Source of the DNA: Haliclystus octoradiatus
Taxonomy: Eukaryota; Cnidaria; Staurozoa; Stauromedusae; Haliclystidae
Assembly: GCA_916610825.1 (NCBI GenBank)
Contig: OU744451.1
Location: forward strand, 8,871,441 to 8,935,440
Length of the DNA stretch: 64,000 nt
Reading direction: 5' to 3'
The translations under genes were made by a program, and so were the position numbers. Positions 51,397 to 63,059 of this stretch are shown here, piece by piece. The notes beneath the pieces were generated by a model, which had not been told where the DNA came from, did not search any database, and saw only the letters and a program-made list of their open reading frames with translations. Numbering within the stretch: the stretch's first letter is position 1; the number at the start of each line of letters is the position of its first letter.

Positions 51397-52779
51397 GCAG
51401 ATACAGTCTTGTTTACAATTCAAATGCAGCAATTTGAAAAAAGATAAATATAACTATCATGTAAAAGTAGAGACTAGATTTTGACAAAATAAGATTTTTG
51501 ACTTATTAATTAAAGGAATTAAATTATTAATATATTAAAGTCTTAGTGGCATTGTGTCAAATTTAATGTGTACTGCTGGATTATCTGCCTTTCTCATGCT
51601 CTGGGTATTACTAATAGTTATTAGCAGTGAGATATACAGATAATACTCCATATGTTTGCATTCATCAGTTTACTATCATTGTTCTGGAATTTAAATAAAT
51701 CGCTGTTTCATATGTATAGTAACACAGATTCCCATAAACTGGCAATTGAAAAAGACCATGACAACAGTATTTCCAGATCTAGTAAAAAGAAGATTCGACA
51801 TGATCAACAAACTATACTATTAAGGGAGTGGATCTAGTTTCTAACAGCAATGCCAAGGGTCCAAAAATGATTGATAATTAGCAAAGATGGGGGAATAACA
51901 CATCATCACATGTAAAGAGGGTATTGCAGGCATACATTGATGATAGGCCATACTCTTTTGCTCATACACAATTTCTAACCAATTTTCTGTATTTTGTGCC
52001 TCAACAATCAAATATCTTTGACATAATGAGGGCAGTATGCGTTCTTGTCTAACCCATTATTGTGTGCATCAACAATAATAACGTGGCACTGCTTGGGAAG
52101 GATCAACGGGTACTTTGAATCATATTTATGTGGAAGTTTCATAAGCGTCCACCAACACGCAAGACATTATCTTCTAAAAGTGGATTTAGCTTACAATTTT
52201 AATTGTTCTTAACGATGGTTTTCTGCTCTTGATCAATTCAAGCTCTTTCTTGGACTCTTTTACTTGAAAATACTTGATTAATTAACTTTCAGCCGAACGT
52301 TACTTCATCTGTCCTTTCATTTCTTCTAATGATACTTGTTTTTTGTATCTTTAGCATAACTATATGACAAATGTAAGATGTATCTCTTTGAGCCTGCAGC
52401 AGCAGCTGTAATCTTTAATTAATCCCACTAAGAATATTTAGTTGTCAATTGGTGTGTGACGTCATCACACAGCTGTATGTAGCTGGATATAATTTGCCTC
52501 TTTCTGTTGGGTCTTCAATTCTTGTTTGATTTTTGCTGGATTTTCTGAAATTCAGGAACCATCCACACCCTGTCAACATTACTTCTGCCCTCAGGCCGCC
52601 CAAATGCATTGGGGTTCTCAGTAGATGTACATCCATTGTTGAGGTGTTGTTACTTCTCTTATATGCGTCACTCTATTTGCTTTAAATGTCTTATATATCT
52701 GTTCGACTCAGTTTGAATATATACGATCACTGTGGAGAAGTCTGCCTATCAATTAAATTTTAGTAACAGAGTTCTATCT

Positions 52780-52908
52780 CTTCTATAACACCTACCAACT
52801 CATGTTCACTCCATGGGCTGCCTGGAGATCTATATTATCAGTCCTTTGAAAAAAACTTTGTATAACTTAAAGGTTCTGAATAAATGATGATGATGATGAT
52901 GATGATAT
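52780..52908 (+). repeat. LINE-type 3' tail with (ATG)n, copy 1
   Basis: CAGTCCTTTGAAAAAAACTT, TAACTTAAAGGTTCTGAATA, then AATGATGATGATGATG. A second copy at 55783-55876 has CAGTCCTTTCAAAAAGTTGT and AAATAAATGATGATGATG. A shared 3' UTR ending in a short tandem tail is typical of CR1/L2-like LINEs. No coding part is visible. Confidence 0.55.
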
Positions 52909-53268
52909 TTAATTATAGCCATTATGGCGTGCCTTTGACCTCATTACGGAATGTCATTGCCTTTGATGGGGACATTCCTAGTGCAAGATTGAATGTCGTC
53001 TCTTCGTTGTTAGATGTTATCAAGTATAATGTAATGTCCATTGTTCACATGCAATATAGATGTGCAGCTATTTACTCATGTATTCATCAGCATTGAATTT
53101 CATAATAATTGCTTTTATCTTCAAATATCTCAGTCTAGTTTTAATCACCATAGCACTGGAATTATTATTCTACCTCTGAATACAAAAGGACTTACAAATT
53201 CCAATGTGTTATATGCAAAATAAAGACAGAATGCCATCTTTGGTTGGAGTTTCATTTTTGACTTCAAC

Positions 53269-53420
53269 TTAAGTTGATGCAGTCTTCATTATGTCGCAAA
53301 GTGCATCAAGTGTTTTCTCTGTTGACTTCTTGCCAAAATCCAAGTTTAGATCCATTGCTTTATCTTCAGAGGAAATCCCAACCAAAAACATTGTGGAAGC
53401 TATTTTCTTAGGCAAAACCC
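53269..53420 (-). CDS. possible C-terminal coding exon, unknown protein
   Basis: On the minus strand a frame of about 50 codons ends in TAA at 53271-53269 and reads VLPKKIASTMFLVGISSED, then KAMDLNLDFGKKSTEKTLDA, then LCDIMKTAST. The composition looks coding-like, with charged and amphipathic segments. It is preceded by TTTTTTCACAG at 53431-53421, a good acceptor that is part of the TTCATGAA-type MITE end. I recognise no family. It may be chance or a transposon relic. Confidence 0.25.
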
Positions 53421-54236
53421 CTGTGAAAAAAGTTATGAGTTCATGAACGTCAAATTGTCAAAATGACCATGAACAGTTCATGAACTGATTTTGCCACATA
53501 CGATACAGAACCAACTGATTAACACAATCAAATACTGATTTCAAACTCAAATTTCAAACATATATTTCATTTAATATGTAGCAGTTAATACAGATTGGTT
53601 TTTTAAATTAACAATACAAAAAAATGTTACAAATTGTCGATAATTAAAATAATATAATTTAAATCAAAATAACAAACAAAATTACCAAATATGTAAATAC
53701 GATAATCTAATACAAAACATTAATAACTAATGAGCAAGCCCATCAAAACTTAGTATGTAAATTATGATAGAAACTGTGCATGCGCATAATAAACAAACAA
53801 TATATCGTTTACAACAAACATGTATTGGATTAGCATACCAGTTGATAATGCATTCAATACAGCAGTTGATATAAATTCTTCAGAGATATTTACAAAGATT
53901 AGATTTTTAAAAGCCTAATTCACAAAGTTTTATATCTTTTTGTGGAAGATTTTGTTGGTTACAAATCAGCGTTTCATTAAATTTACATCAGAATGTCGGT
54001 TTAGTACTTGGTTAATGAAGTAAAGTTCATGAATAGAAAAGTGCTGATTGTTGAACAAAGACTGACTAAAATGTCCCAATGCATCATAATAAATTAATTA
54101 ATATTCAATAATATCGATCTTACTGTGTCTTTCATCATTTTTATTGTACTCTTTGTTTCTTCTTTCTTTCAATATAACTTCTAGGTGAATCATGTTGATC
54201 GTTATTCTACAATGATAAAAAATTATAATTCAGGAA

Positions 54237-54399
54237 AATAGTTCAGGAGTTCATGAACGTTAATTGGCCCCAAATAATGATGAACTGTTCATGAAATGTT
54301 CATGAGCTGTTCATGAACAGTTCAGGAAAATTGGAGCCATTTAACGTTCATGAACTGTTCATGAACTGTTCATGAACTCCTGAATTGTTTTTTGCAGCG
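54237..54399. repeat. MITE of the CAGTTCAGGAGTTCATGAAC family, best copy
   Basis: Starts AATAGTTCAGGAGTTCATGA and ends TTCATGAACTCCTGAATTGT followed by TTTTTGCAG, with inverted termini. Inside, GTTCATGAAC palindromes recur five or more times. Related copies are at 53418-53497, 60779-60846 and 61258-61364, with fragments at 44190-44600, 46970-47210, 48240-48390, 49506-49548 and 60188-60340. Confidence 0.8.
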
Positions 54400-54505
54400 G
54401 TTTATTTTACAACTGCAAGTAGAGTACTTTAAGCTGATGCTCATTGTTAACTGTTAATTAGTTATGTTTTATCGCTTTATAGCATTATATAAAAATGTGG
54501 AGCTC

Positions 54506-54660
54506 TAATGCACGTGTTAAAGGAGTTGGACAAGCAAGGTCTTGGGTTCAATTCCTGGCAGAAGCACTATTGGTTGGCGTCGCAAAGGGCAACTGGACAT
54601 CAAACTCACACAAGCTCCAAAACCACTTACTTATCTTACCCGATTTGTGGTAAAATGATA
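54506..54660 (+). repeat. tRNA-derived SINE, family A, copy 4
   Basis: GGTCTTGGGTTCAATTCCTG (B box), ACTATTGGTTGGCGTCGCAA, AGGGCAACTGGACATCAAAC, and the end CTTATCTTACCCGATTTGTG. The tRNA head is partly lost. Confidence 0.75.
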
Positions 54661-54898
54661 ATGCAACAAATTAGCGTGTTTAACTGTTTGTTGCAATTGC
54701 ATAGAGTAATCCTTGAAAACGTTTTATGCAAATAATTTCAGAATCTCAAAGCATTTAAAATTAATAATTAGATAAGAAAAGGAAGAGCCTTCATATCAAA
54801 ATCAGCTTAAAATTAAAACATTACCGGTATACACCTAAACACATGAAAAGTATTCAGCATTTTAATTAAAAAAGTGTAGAAATAACAGCACATAATTA

Positions 54899-57800
54899 TC
54901 ATACCGTATAATATGGTTCTTGTAAATCTCGATTGAAAAATTTCCTTTTGACAATCTGGATAAAGAAATAAAAAAACTATAAAAAACCTTTCTACTGTAT
55001 TGAAATGTAGACATAAAATTATCTTTGGTTAAATTCAGTAATTATTCGATCTACAAAATAATGTGGGGCTAATAAAAATCTACACTTTTAGTGTTGGTTT
55101 AAATTTTGAGATATAGAGACTGACTTCAAAGTTAGGGTAGATTGTGTTTTGTCAAATCATTCAATAAATTGTGGGCTAGATGTTATTTCTGTTTACATCT
55201 GGTCATATATGCTGGTATGGTATCGTTTTATTGCTTGATGCTCACACAATTCCATAACCCGCAGCAGAGAATTGTTGTAAAATCCTTCTATTCATTTTGA
55301 ATGAGAATTGCCTTCTTGTTCAAGGCAAGGGCTAGCGTGATAAATTAGGGGCCCTTAGGGATTTTGCAAACAAGGGATTTTCTATTTTACACGCTGTCAA
55401 AATTCTCAAAACGTCTTAAATACCCTGTAATAGAGGTGTGCGTTGGATCGGATTTCCCGACAAGTGACCACTTTAAAAAATATTTCCAAAATCCGATTTA
55501 ATCCAACAGAACAATGTCATATAAAATATACATTTATACATCCATAATAACATACACATCAGGTGAAGCCATCGCCATTCATTTCAACATGCTGTTGCTC
55601 ACATGCGGAATGATCTATCTTCTACAATGAAGGAGGTTTCCAAAAGGAATAGTTCAAAAGTCTCCTTGAGAAGCATTCACATACTAATAAAATGCTGCAT
55701 TTTAACTGTTAAGCTCGTATTTGATTAACCTTCTGGTAGCTGTATATACATACATAAATGTATGTATTAATGTAATCAATTATTTTATGTGTAATTCCTT
55801 AGTTTATCACGTAAATCAGTCCTTTCAAAAAGTTGTATGCAGCTTGAAGGTTTCCAAATAAATGATGATGATGTCAATTCAATCTGAACCCGCTTGGACC
55901 GGATTAGGTTTGGGTTTGATTCGCACAGGTTTACTGTATAACCAAGCCTAATGATGCCAACAATAACGGAAAAATCTGTTTTCATAATTCGTAATTTGTA
56001 TTGTGGCTGCAACTCCACGTAAAATTAACTCATTCATGAACTCATTCAATTTGTGTGCTGGGGAATAAATAATTTCATACCAACCTTATTAAAAAATGAA
56101 TCGAAAACATTTTGACTGTCAAAAATTTTGCGTTGAGATGTTTTTTCAATACAAACCTAATAATATAGGTAAAATAAAAAGATGATAAAAACAGTTTTTA
56201 TTATGAAGTATCATGTTACATCATTGGTGCTAGCTATGTATAGTTTGATTGTGTAAATACTTCTCAATTCCGTTATGTGAGCAATATGTATGACATGAAT
56301 GTTTACTCGAGGTGTGGATTTTGCACGCAATCTAACTCGTTTATGTCTAAGCCAGTCCTGTGTGGACGTCTGATTAATATAAAGTCTTGCTGTTTGCATC
56401 TTCTCACAGTGCTGTCACTTTGGTATTGCCTTGTTGATGTTATGCTTTATATGAAGCATATTTCACTATTATGTATTTTAAGAGCCCTCTTATTGAAGTT
56501 GAAGTTGTTCTGTGTCTTGTTGACGTAGTGCATTTTCATTAAAGTTTTACTTTTACCACACTTGCCATGTTTGTATTCAAATTTACTACATGAGGGGATT
56601 GGTGGAAGATACAGGGGAATTTTGCCGGAAACTTTTTGAGAATTATCTCCATGCAGCAGCCAATTGTGTGTAATGCTCATTCTAGTAGGCATCAACAAAG
56701 GGCCAAAAACAGAATCAACACTGAATCAACAGTGAATCAACCTTGTAGTAACCCCTCTGGAAACTGTTTATGGAGAGGGTGGTAAAGGGTACATCAAGAT
56801 GTACCACGCTTTGAAATTAAAGAGGACAAATGCAAAATATTATTCCGTGATTCGTGAAAAGGCATTTTAACAGCCCGTGAAACGTGATTTGAACAATTTT
56901 GAAAATGTGACACATGATCCTGACCCCCTTTACCCCTCTCATTAAATGACCCAATTTTTATGAACATTCACTAACAGTTCATGAAAAAGACTACGGAAAT
57001 TGGTCCATTTAATTTTCGGTAACACTGTAATACTAACGCGTAGATTGTTCTAGAATACTTACTACATTTACAGTATCCACCATATCATCACCAGCTAATC
57101 CGATTGAAGTAAGTGATGGGACTGTTCTTGCATCGCTTACTTGATCCTAAATAGATTGAATTATTCTGTTTATACTTATATTGACCTACAAGTCAATAAA
57201 TTTGTTTTGAATAGATGATAAATGTTATTTTTATTTTCGAATATTTCTAGATTTGGAGAATTACTATCAACATTTAATCGTTGATAGCGCTCTCGACAAG
57301 GTCATCCAAATAACAAGATCCTTCATTGATCTAGCCTCTGTTCTCATTGTGGAACCGTGTCTTATAAAATAAATCAAATAGTGTGAAATATTTTCTCAGG
57401 CCGTATAGCACTCAGTCTGTCCTAGTGTTCAAGTCCGATGAAATGTTTGATATTTATTCATTATGGTATGTTGTCTGAAGTTGTAAACTACACCATACTA
57501 TCAGAGACACATGTAGCTATGGAAGGTTACATAATTAGATCATTCAAGTTGTGTGAGTTAAACCGGTAAAACATTACCACTACTGAAAACCTATTGAAAA
57601 CATACATGAAATGGGATTGAGTACCGAAGCCATACTGAAACTCATCAGACACCTAAATCTAGATTATTCTCAGTCTACTGAAAAACTACTGAAGCGTACC
57701 TTTAAATTCGAAAGCTACTGAAAAAGAGCCAAATTCAGAAACCTGTTCAGTAAATTTTCAATATGTTTTCATATTTTCAAAATTCATAGTGTAAATGGTG

Positions 57801-60800
57801 TCACACAATTCACACACAGATAATCAATGGTGACATAAGAATGGAATTCACAATTTCGAAATCTTCAAGAATACATTCATGCTATTCTCGTTTCAAAACA
57901 AAACCGAAACATCAATTCATAAGAAAATTGATGTATTTTTGACGGTCAGTAATGATTGAATACGCTAGTACAGTTCTATTTTTAATGTAATATTATAATA
58001 TAAACTTACAAGTTTAGTTCCAACAATCAATACTGGTACATTACCACTAGAATAACCATCACCAGGGAAATCGCTAGAGAAAATAAATGATTAAATACTA
58101 ATTACAATTGATTTATTTTCATATAGATTGCAGGAAGATAGGATTTGGCTGTGTGAAGAAGAATCAATAATAGTACTGGAGACGGTTACACCCTACTGAA
58201 GGCATTCGAATTGGACTTTATTTCTAGAAGAGTGGCTCTTTTGCTGAGTGCAATGATGTTAAATACTTGTTCTCTAGAGCCATGACACCGCAATAAATTT
58301 CAACAGACTTCATGGTAGATAGTCCTCGATTGTCAATGCGCAACGATTCGCCGCAGCTAACTCACAATGCAATTCCCTCTGGATTATTCCATCTGCCATC
58401 CTTAGGTGGTACTCATTTGATGTTTCAGATAAAGACAAGGCAGAGTTGACCTTCGGGGGATTTGAACCACAGTCGATCAGATATGATCAGATATGAAGTT
58501 TGGTTGCTCTGCCATCCGATCTAATCCTAACAAAGAATTATCGAACTATCATAAAAAGAGCCCTATCCGTAACTTAAGCTTCCACACTTTTAGGGGCCCC
58601 TATTTATAAAGGACACATTATTGGCCTGTTATTTCTGGTGGCACTGTGGAAAGGTATTTTCTGCTGCGTTGTCGGCGATCAAAAGTTTCTGCATTACACT
58701 GAAACTAAACCCATTGAAAAAGTTTTCCATTTGCTTTAAGTGAAAATTGTTACGAAATTAACTCTTTGGTACATAAAACTTCAACAAACTATCCTAGGGG
58801 TGCATCCCCAGATCCGAGAACCCAAGCAGGCTAACTTGCTTTCAATCACCTTCAACACTTGCAAGTTGCAAACAAACATTCTTCCATTCAAACTTTGTCT
58901 GTGCAGATTATTGGTTGAATGTGTGAAAGTTGAATTTTTTATTGTATTCTGTGTGAAATTGCAAGAAATTAGGACATGAATGTTGAAACGGCATATAAGG
59001 GGGCCCCTCATACAGACAATCATGCGGTGATGATAGCCATAAGCATGACGGAAATTAACCTGAGTCACGGAAAAGCTCCCACTTCTTATTTATTTGATCT
59101 AGTGGAACAACTTTTTCCCATGAGATTTGTTACCGTGTATGCTGGCTTATGTCCCACATAAACGTATTTGTACGTATCAAGGGAGTTTGTCTATTCCGGA
59201 GCAATCAATGAACTTTTCATTATTAGTTTACCGAAAATTCAATAAAATAGGCACAGCTGGCACAAATCAAGAACAATAGCATTGCTATATAATTATGTAA
59301 TAGAACAAGTTGATCCTGATGTTATCCTTTCTAAGTTACCTATCAAGGATCTAGCAACAAATCAAGGAATAAATTTTCATTGTTATGTAGTTACAAAAAT
59401 CAGGGTAAATATTTTAACTACTTTTACAAGCTGAAAACTTGAAGATGACATGAGACATTGTGAAGAAAATTGTGTTCAAATCAATGTTGTTTCCACTAAA
59501 ATTAACTTCCATCCTTAACTTAGTCCACTCAAACAAGTTCAAGGCACGTTGAAAGAAAAATCTTTGGCTGAAGGCAAAAATATATCTTGTTGACAATCTA
59601 GTGTAATTCAATTGAAATTTGATTAGACATTCAAAACTTGAGAATAATGTTGTCATGAAATAACATATTAATAAATATTATATTAAAAATGTAATTTCAA
59701 CAATCCATAAAGTTGTACAGTAATAATGAAATTTGATCTCTGTGAATGCCTACCTTTCACGACCTGCTTTGATTGTTATTCCTAAAATGCAAAACAATTA
59801 TTGATTACATTTTCAATAATTACATTAACTGAACAAAGAAATATGGTAAGGAAACACACAATAATTTTGAAATTGAAGTTTGTTTTGTAAATTTAAAATA
59901 CAATTTTTACTGAATCGAACAATTGACCAACCAATTAAAGGCCTAATTCAGGTAATGTTGACGATGATAACTAATGTTAGCTACTTTGGGTTATTTCACT
60001 TTTTTAAACTAAGAACTCAGCTTTTTGGCTTTCGCCTGAAGCCAGTAAAATGTGTTTGAATCTATCTTCTTATGGATTTATTTGTCAGTCAATACCTGGA
60101 GTTACTGATTTCACAAAAATATAAATCCTTTAGATGGCAAATATTGATCGAATGATTAATGTACCTTTATGATTACAAATGGCACAATCCATGTGAAAAA
60201 AAGTTAATGAGTTCATAAACATGTCCAAATGCTTATGAAAATGTTCATAAAAATTTGGACAATTTCAAGTTCATGAACCCGTTTCTGAGCTGTTCTGAAT
60301 TGTTTATGAAGTTCATGAACTGTTCAGGAAATCATGATTATTTCACAGAAGAAACTAGTATTGCAACTTCACCTCAAGCATACATCCAAGTATTGAGAAA
60401 GCGATTAATGAATACAAATTTAGCACAATCAGTTTTTAAAATAGTAGAAACATCTTCAGATTCAGAAATTCAGATTAAACAGTTCAAAGCATATGTTCTG
60501 TAAAAGGCGATTCCTTGGTAAACCTCTTTAACTGAGTCTGTCGTCACTTCAAAAACAGTTCCGGGATTTGAAAAGTCACTAGATAAAATAAATTTATCTT
60601 TAAATTGAAAAATTTAAATTATATATTTATTTTATGACAAATAAATCATATCAAATTATATCTTTTAAGCACTGTTTTTTTCATCATTAATATCCACATG
60701 TCTAAATATTTCTATGGGATAGAATCTGTATCCATGGCATTCCAGCGTTAAAGCATGTAGCACCAGTATAACTTTGCACCCCTGTTAAAAAGTCCATGAA

Positions 60801-62546
60801 AAAAGGCAATTTGACGTTCATGAGCTCACAAGTCTTTTCCCAGGGGTAATGTAATTCAGAATTACTGTGGTACATTTAAATTGTAAACCTACAAAATACT
60901 TACCGGTTAATTCTTGTCGTCCAGCATTAGTTACTTCGTGGAGCCATTTCTTCAGATTTAACCATGATTTTCTATTGCTCAAGTCATGTACAAGAATTAC
61001 ACCTTCAAATATTACAAACAAATTTGTATTTTTATTATAGCACACTTGTATCTCAATTGTATTTCAATATGTTTTATATAAATACACAATAGCAAATTGG
61101 ATGGTTGAATTGGAATGGTTTCTAGGCGCCTTTCAATCATTTTTATTTTATTAGGAGACATTTTTGTCAATAATGCAATTTAGAGGTAGTTCAGTGCGAA
61201 TAACAAAATCCTAAAACGATATGAAATAGTTAAACCAAAACTAACCAACAAAAACAGCCCCTGCAAAAAACAGTCCAGGAGTCCATGAACAGATCATGAA
61301 CATTAATAAATGGCCCAAATTTTCATGAACTATTCATCAAATCCTGAACTGTTGTTCGCAGGGGAGAGTTTTGAAAAATGTAGACCAAAGAAGAAGTATG
61401 GCACAGAAGAAAAAAAGATTTTTGTAAACAGTCTTGGCTGCTATATATTTAATGAATTATTCCACATATATATATGAGCAAGATATTATAATAGAACCAA
61501 GGCAGTCTAACTCAGATTTGTGTTTTAAAGAGTTTTAAACAGGCCATAATGTCATCTTACCTTGTGAAAATCAACCAGATAAAATGTATTTAACATCTTC
61601 AAGTATGGAATAATTCAAATTTCAAAACAACTTCTTCGTCCGACTTCAATAACATCCTCAAAAGTATATCTTTGTTGACCCAATATCGATCATTTCCAAA
61701 CATTTTGATCCACTCTGCCACGGCAAAATCACTGAGAATTGACCTCAAAAGCTATTTTAAGATCATCTCCTTTTGATGCCAAAAAATTTTGGGGTTCATA
61801 TTATCAATTTGGTTGTTTGGTTATTTATTTGGTTGATTTTCACAAAGGTAAAATAACATTATGGCCTGTTTAAAACTCTTTAAAACACAAATCTGAGTTA
61901 GATTATCTTGGTTCTATTATAATATCTTGATATGAGGCATAAAGCAAGTCAAAAATAGCACATGTTGGATAAAACACTACAGACTTGATGTTACAAGGGA
62001 ATCTGAAAGGAGTCACATAGGCTAAAAGTCCATTGTAACTTAATGGAAGTCTCTGTAGGTTTTAAATATGCAGGTACATTATTCAAAGGTATCATGCAGT
62101 TTCTTACAGTACAATCAATTCGGCATCAATTTTCAACTATTGAACATCATCCACTACGGATTTTGAAAATCTGAAAACCTACTGGAAACCTACTAAAAAC
62201 ATACTGAAAATTACAGAATATGCTACTTAATTGGGTCATTTTCAGTAGTTTCAAATTTTAAGGTGAATTCCAGTATGTTTTCAGTAGTAATTCAGTAGAT
62301 CCAAGATCCATAGTGATCAGAAAGATCTTATTATCTGTAGTAGTCTACTGTATGTGATTTTCCATGTTGGAAAGGAATCTACAAGTTTATTGCAAAACTT
62401 GTATAATCCAATCACTTAATCTTACCTTGGAGTGAGTTATAAAATGTTGCTCTACTTTTCTTATGACTAGCAGATCCACCGACATCTAATAGCTCAACAA
62501 AAACATCTTTTTCAATTCCCATTCGACGATCTGTGTATTTATGGAG
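54899..62546 (-). CDS. RABL3: RABL3 (Rab-like GTPase 3), 5' part outside the window
   Basis: Exons on the minus strand: 62426-62546, 60904-61002, 59754-59781 (28 nt), 58010-58073, 57063-57146 and probably 54899-54955. Landmarks: VFVELLDVGGSASHKKSRAT, then FYNSLQGVILVHDLSNRKSW, LNLKKWLHEV, VPVLIVGTKL joined to DQVSDARTVPSLTSIGLAGD. RABL3 is an atypical small GTPase without a C-terminal prenylation Cys, with DVGG where Rabs have DTAGQ; it has roles in Ras prenylation and lymphoid development in vertebrates. The G4 motif TKLD is split by an intron. Phases of the first five exons join exactly (1, 1, 2, 0, 0). The last exon reads IVKRKFFNRDLQEPYYTV then stop, resembling human VIEKRYFLRE. The exon expected between it and 57063 (human [20 protein letters not shown] region) was not found. 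P-loop exons must lie beyond 64000 or in unrecognised sequence. Confidence 0.82.
55783..55876 (+). repeat. LINE-type 3' tail with (ATG)n, copy 2
   Basis: Same 3' segment as 52780-52908: CAGTCCTTTCAAAAAGTTGT, TTGAAGGTTTCCAAATAAAT, then GATGATGATG. It lies between the last two RABL3 exons found. Confidence 0.55.
57538..57790. repeat. repeat rich in CTACTGAAAAC words, copy 1
   Basis: Runs of ACTGAAAACCTATTGAAAAC, CATACTGAAAC and TCTACTGAAAAACTACTGAA, turning into the complement near its end (TTCAGTAAATTTTCAATATG). The same vocabulary is at 62165-62310. Inverted halves suggest a MITE. It lies in a RABL3 intron. Confidence 0.6.
58328..58534 (-). repeat. tRNA-derived SINE, family B, copy 2
   Basis: On the minus strand: GATTAGATCGGATGGCAGAG (A box), GACTGTGGTTCAAATCCCCC (B box), GAAGGTCAACTCTGCCTTGT, and an end at TTGCGCATTGACAATCGAGG. 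Near full-length partner of 50868-51075. It lies in a RABL3 intron, antisense to the other copy. Confidence 0.88.
58590..58665 (+). repeat. short dispersed repeat (ATTATTGGCCT type), copy 2
   Basis: AGGGGCCCCTATTTATAAAG, ACACATTATTGGCCTG, then GTGGAAAGG; a diverged partner of 27058-27135. A GGGGGCCCCT word near 59001 may mark the other end of the same element. Confidence 0.45.
60779..60846. repeat. 68-bp MITE of the TTCATGAA family
   Basis: Begins CCCCTGTTAAAAAGTCCATG and ends TTTTCCCAGGGG, giving CCCCTG/CAGGGG inverted termini with ACGTTCATGAG inside. Very short. It sits in the RABL3 intron just beside exon 60904-61002. Confidence 0.65.
61258..61364. repeat. 107-bp MITE of the TTCATGAA family
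   Basis: Begins CCCCTGCAAAAAACAGTCCA, GGAGTCCATGAAC, and ends GTTCGCAGGGG. It shows both termini of the family clearly and so defines its ends as CCCCTGC ... GCAGGGG. Confidence 0.8.
61479..61929. repeat. foldback MITE of about 450 bp in a RABL3 intron
   Basis: Inverted termini of about 100 bp: CAAGATATTATAATAGAACC, TAACTCAGATTTGTGTTTTA, AACAGGCCATAATG at the left, and the complements at the right. Few mismatches between the arms, so it is fairly young. Non-coding. Confidence 0.9.
62165..62310. repeat. repeat rich in CTACTGAAAAC words, copy 2
   Basis: CTGAAAACCTACTGGAAACC, ACATACTGAAAATTAC, then the complement CAGTATGTTTTCAGTAGTAA. Partner of 57538-57790. It lies next to RABL3 exon 62426-62546. 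Confidence 0.6.
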
Positions 62547-63059
62547 CTGAAAAATAATAAAATAAAATTGTAAAACAAAATATTTATCCAATAATCAAAA
62601 CCAAGTCTACTTTTCTCTTAAATGACAGCTATATGACATTAAATGGCAATTACACATATGTAGCTTTTTTCAACTGCTTTTTTTTGTAATTTAATCGACC
62701 TAGGGAATCTTAAAAATCTAAGATATATGTTTGATTGCGCTCCTTGTCTAGTAGCCTGACTGATCGTCATGAATCACTCTTGAATTTACCAACTATTTCA
62801 TATACAAATCATTCTCGGTATATATGTATCTGCTAATCAGCCATTGACATCCAAGCAGACGTGGAATTTCAAGAGTTTATCACAAATTGTAACCAAAAAC
62901 TTGATGAAGATGCAGCCTTACGTGAAGCAGAAACTCAGACGGGAAAGATATTATACGATATTCATATTTTATGAATAAATGCTTGAATCCAGTTTTATGT
63001 CATGTATTTTACATGTTTCATCTACAGAAAATGTAGAGAAATGGAATCATGGAAAATTA

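Larger units (their letters stand above)
51397..54898. other. region between the TSR/VWA gene and RABL3
   Basis: It probably starts with the 3' UTR of the TSR/VWA gene; no clear poly(A) signal can be singled out. It contains a LINE-like 3' tail ending in (ATG)n near 52700-52908, a possible small coding exon on the minus strand (53269-53420), a TTCATGAA-type MITE (54237-54399) and a family A SINE (54506-54660). I see nothing recognisable in 51450-52650. Confidence 0.5.

Noticed and set aside
57290-57330. Plus-strand ALDKVIQITRS resembling the RABL3 C-terminal FDKVIEKRYF
   Set aside because: It is on the wrong strand and has no splice context; chance similarity.
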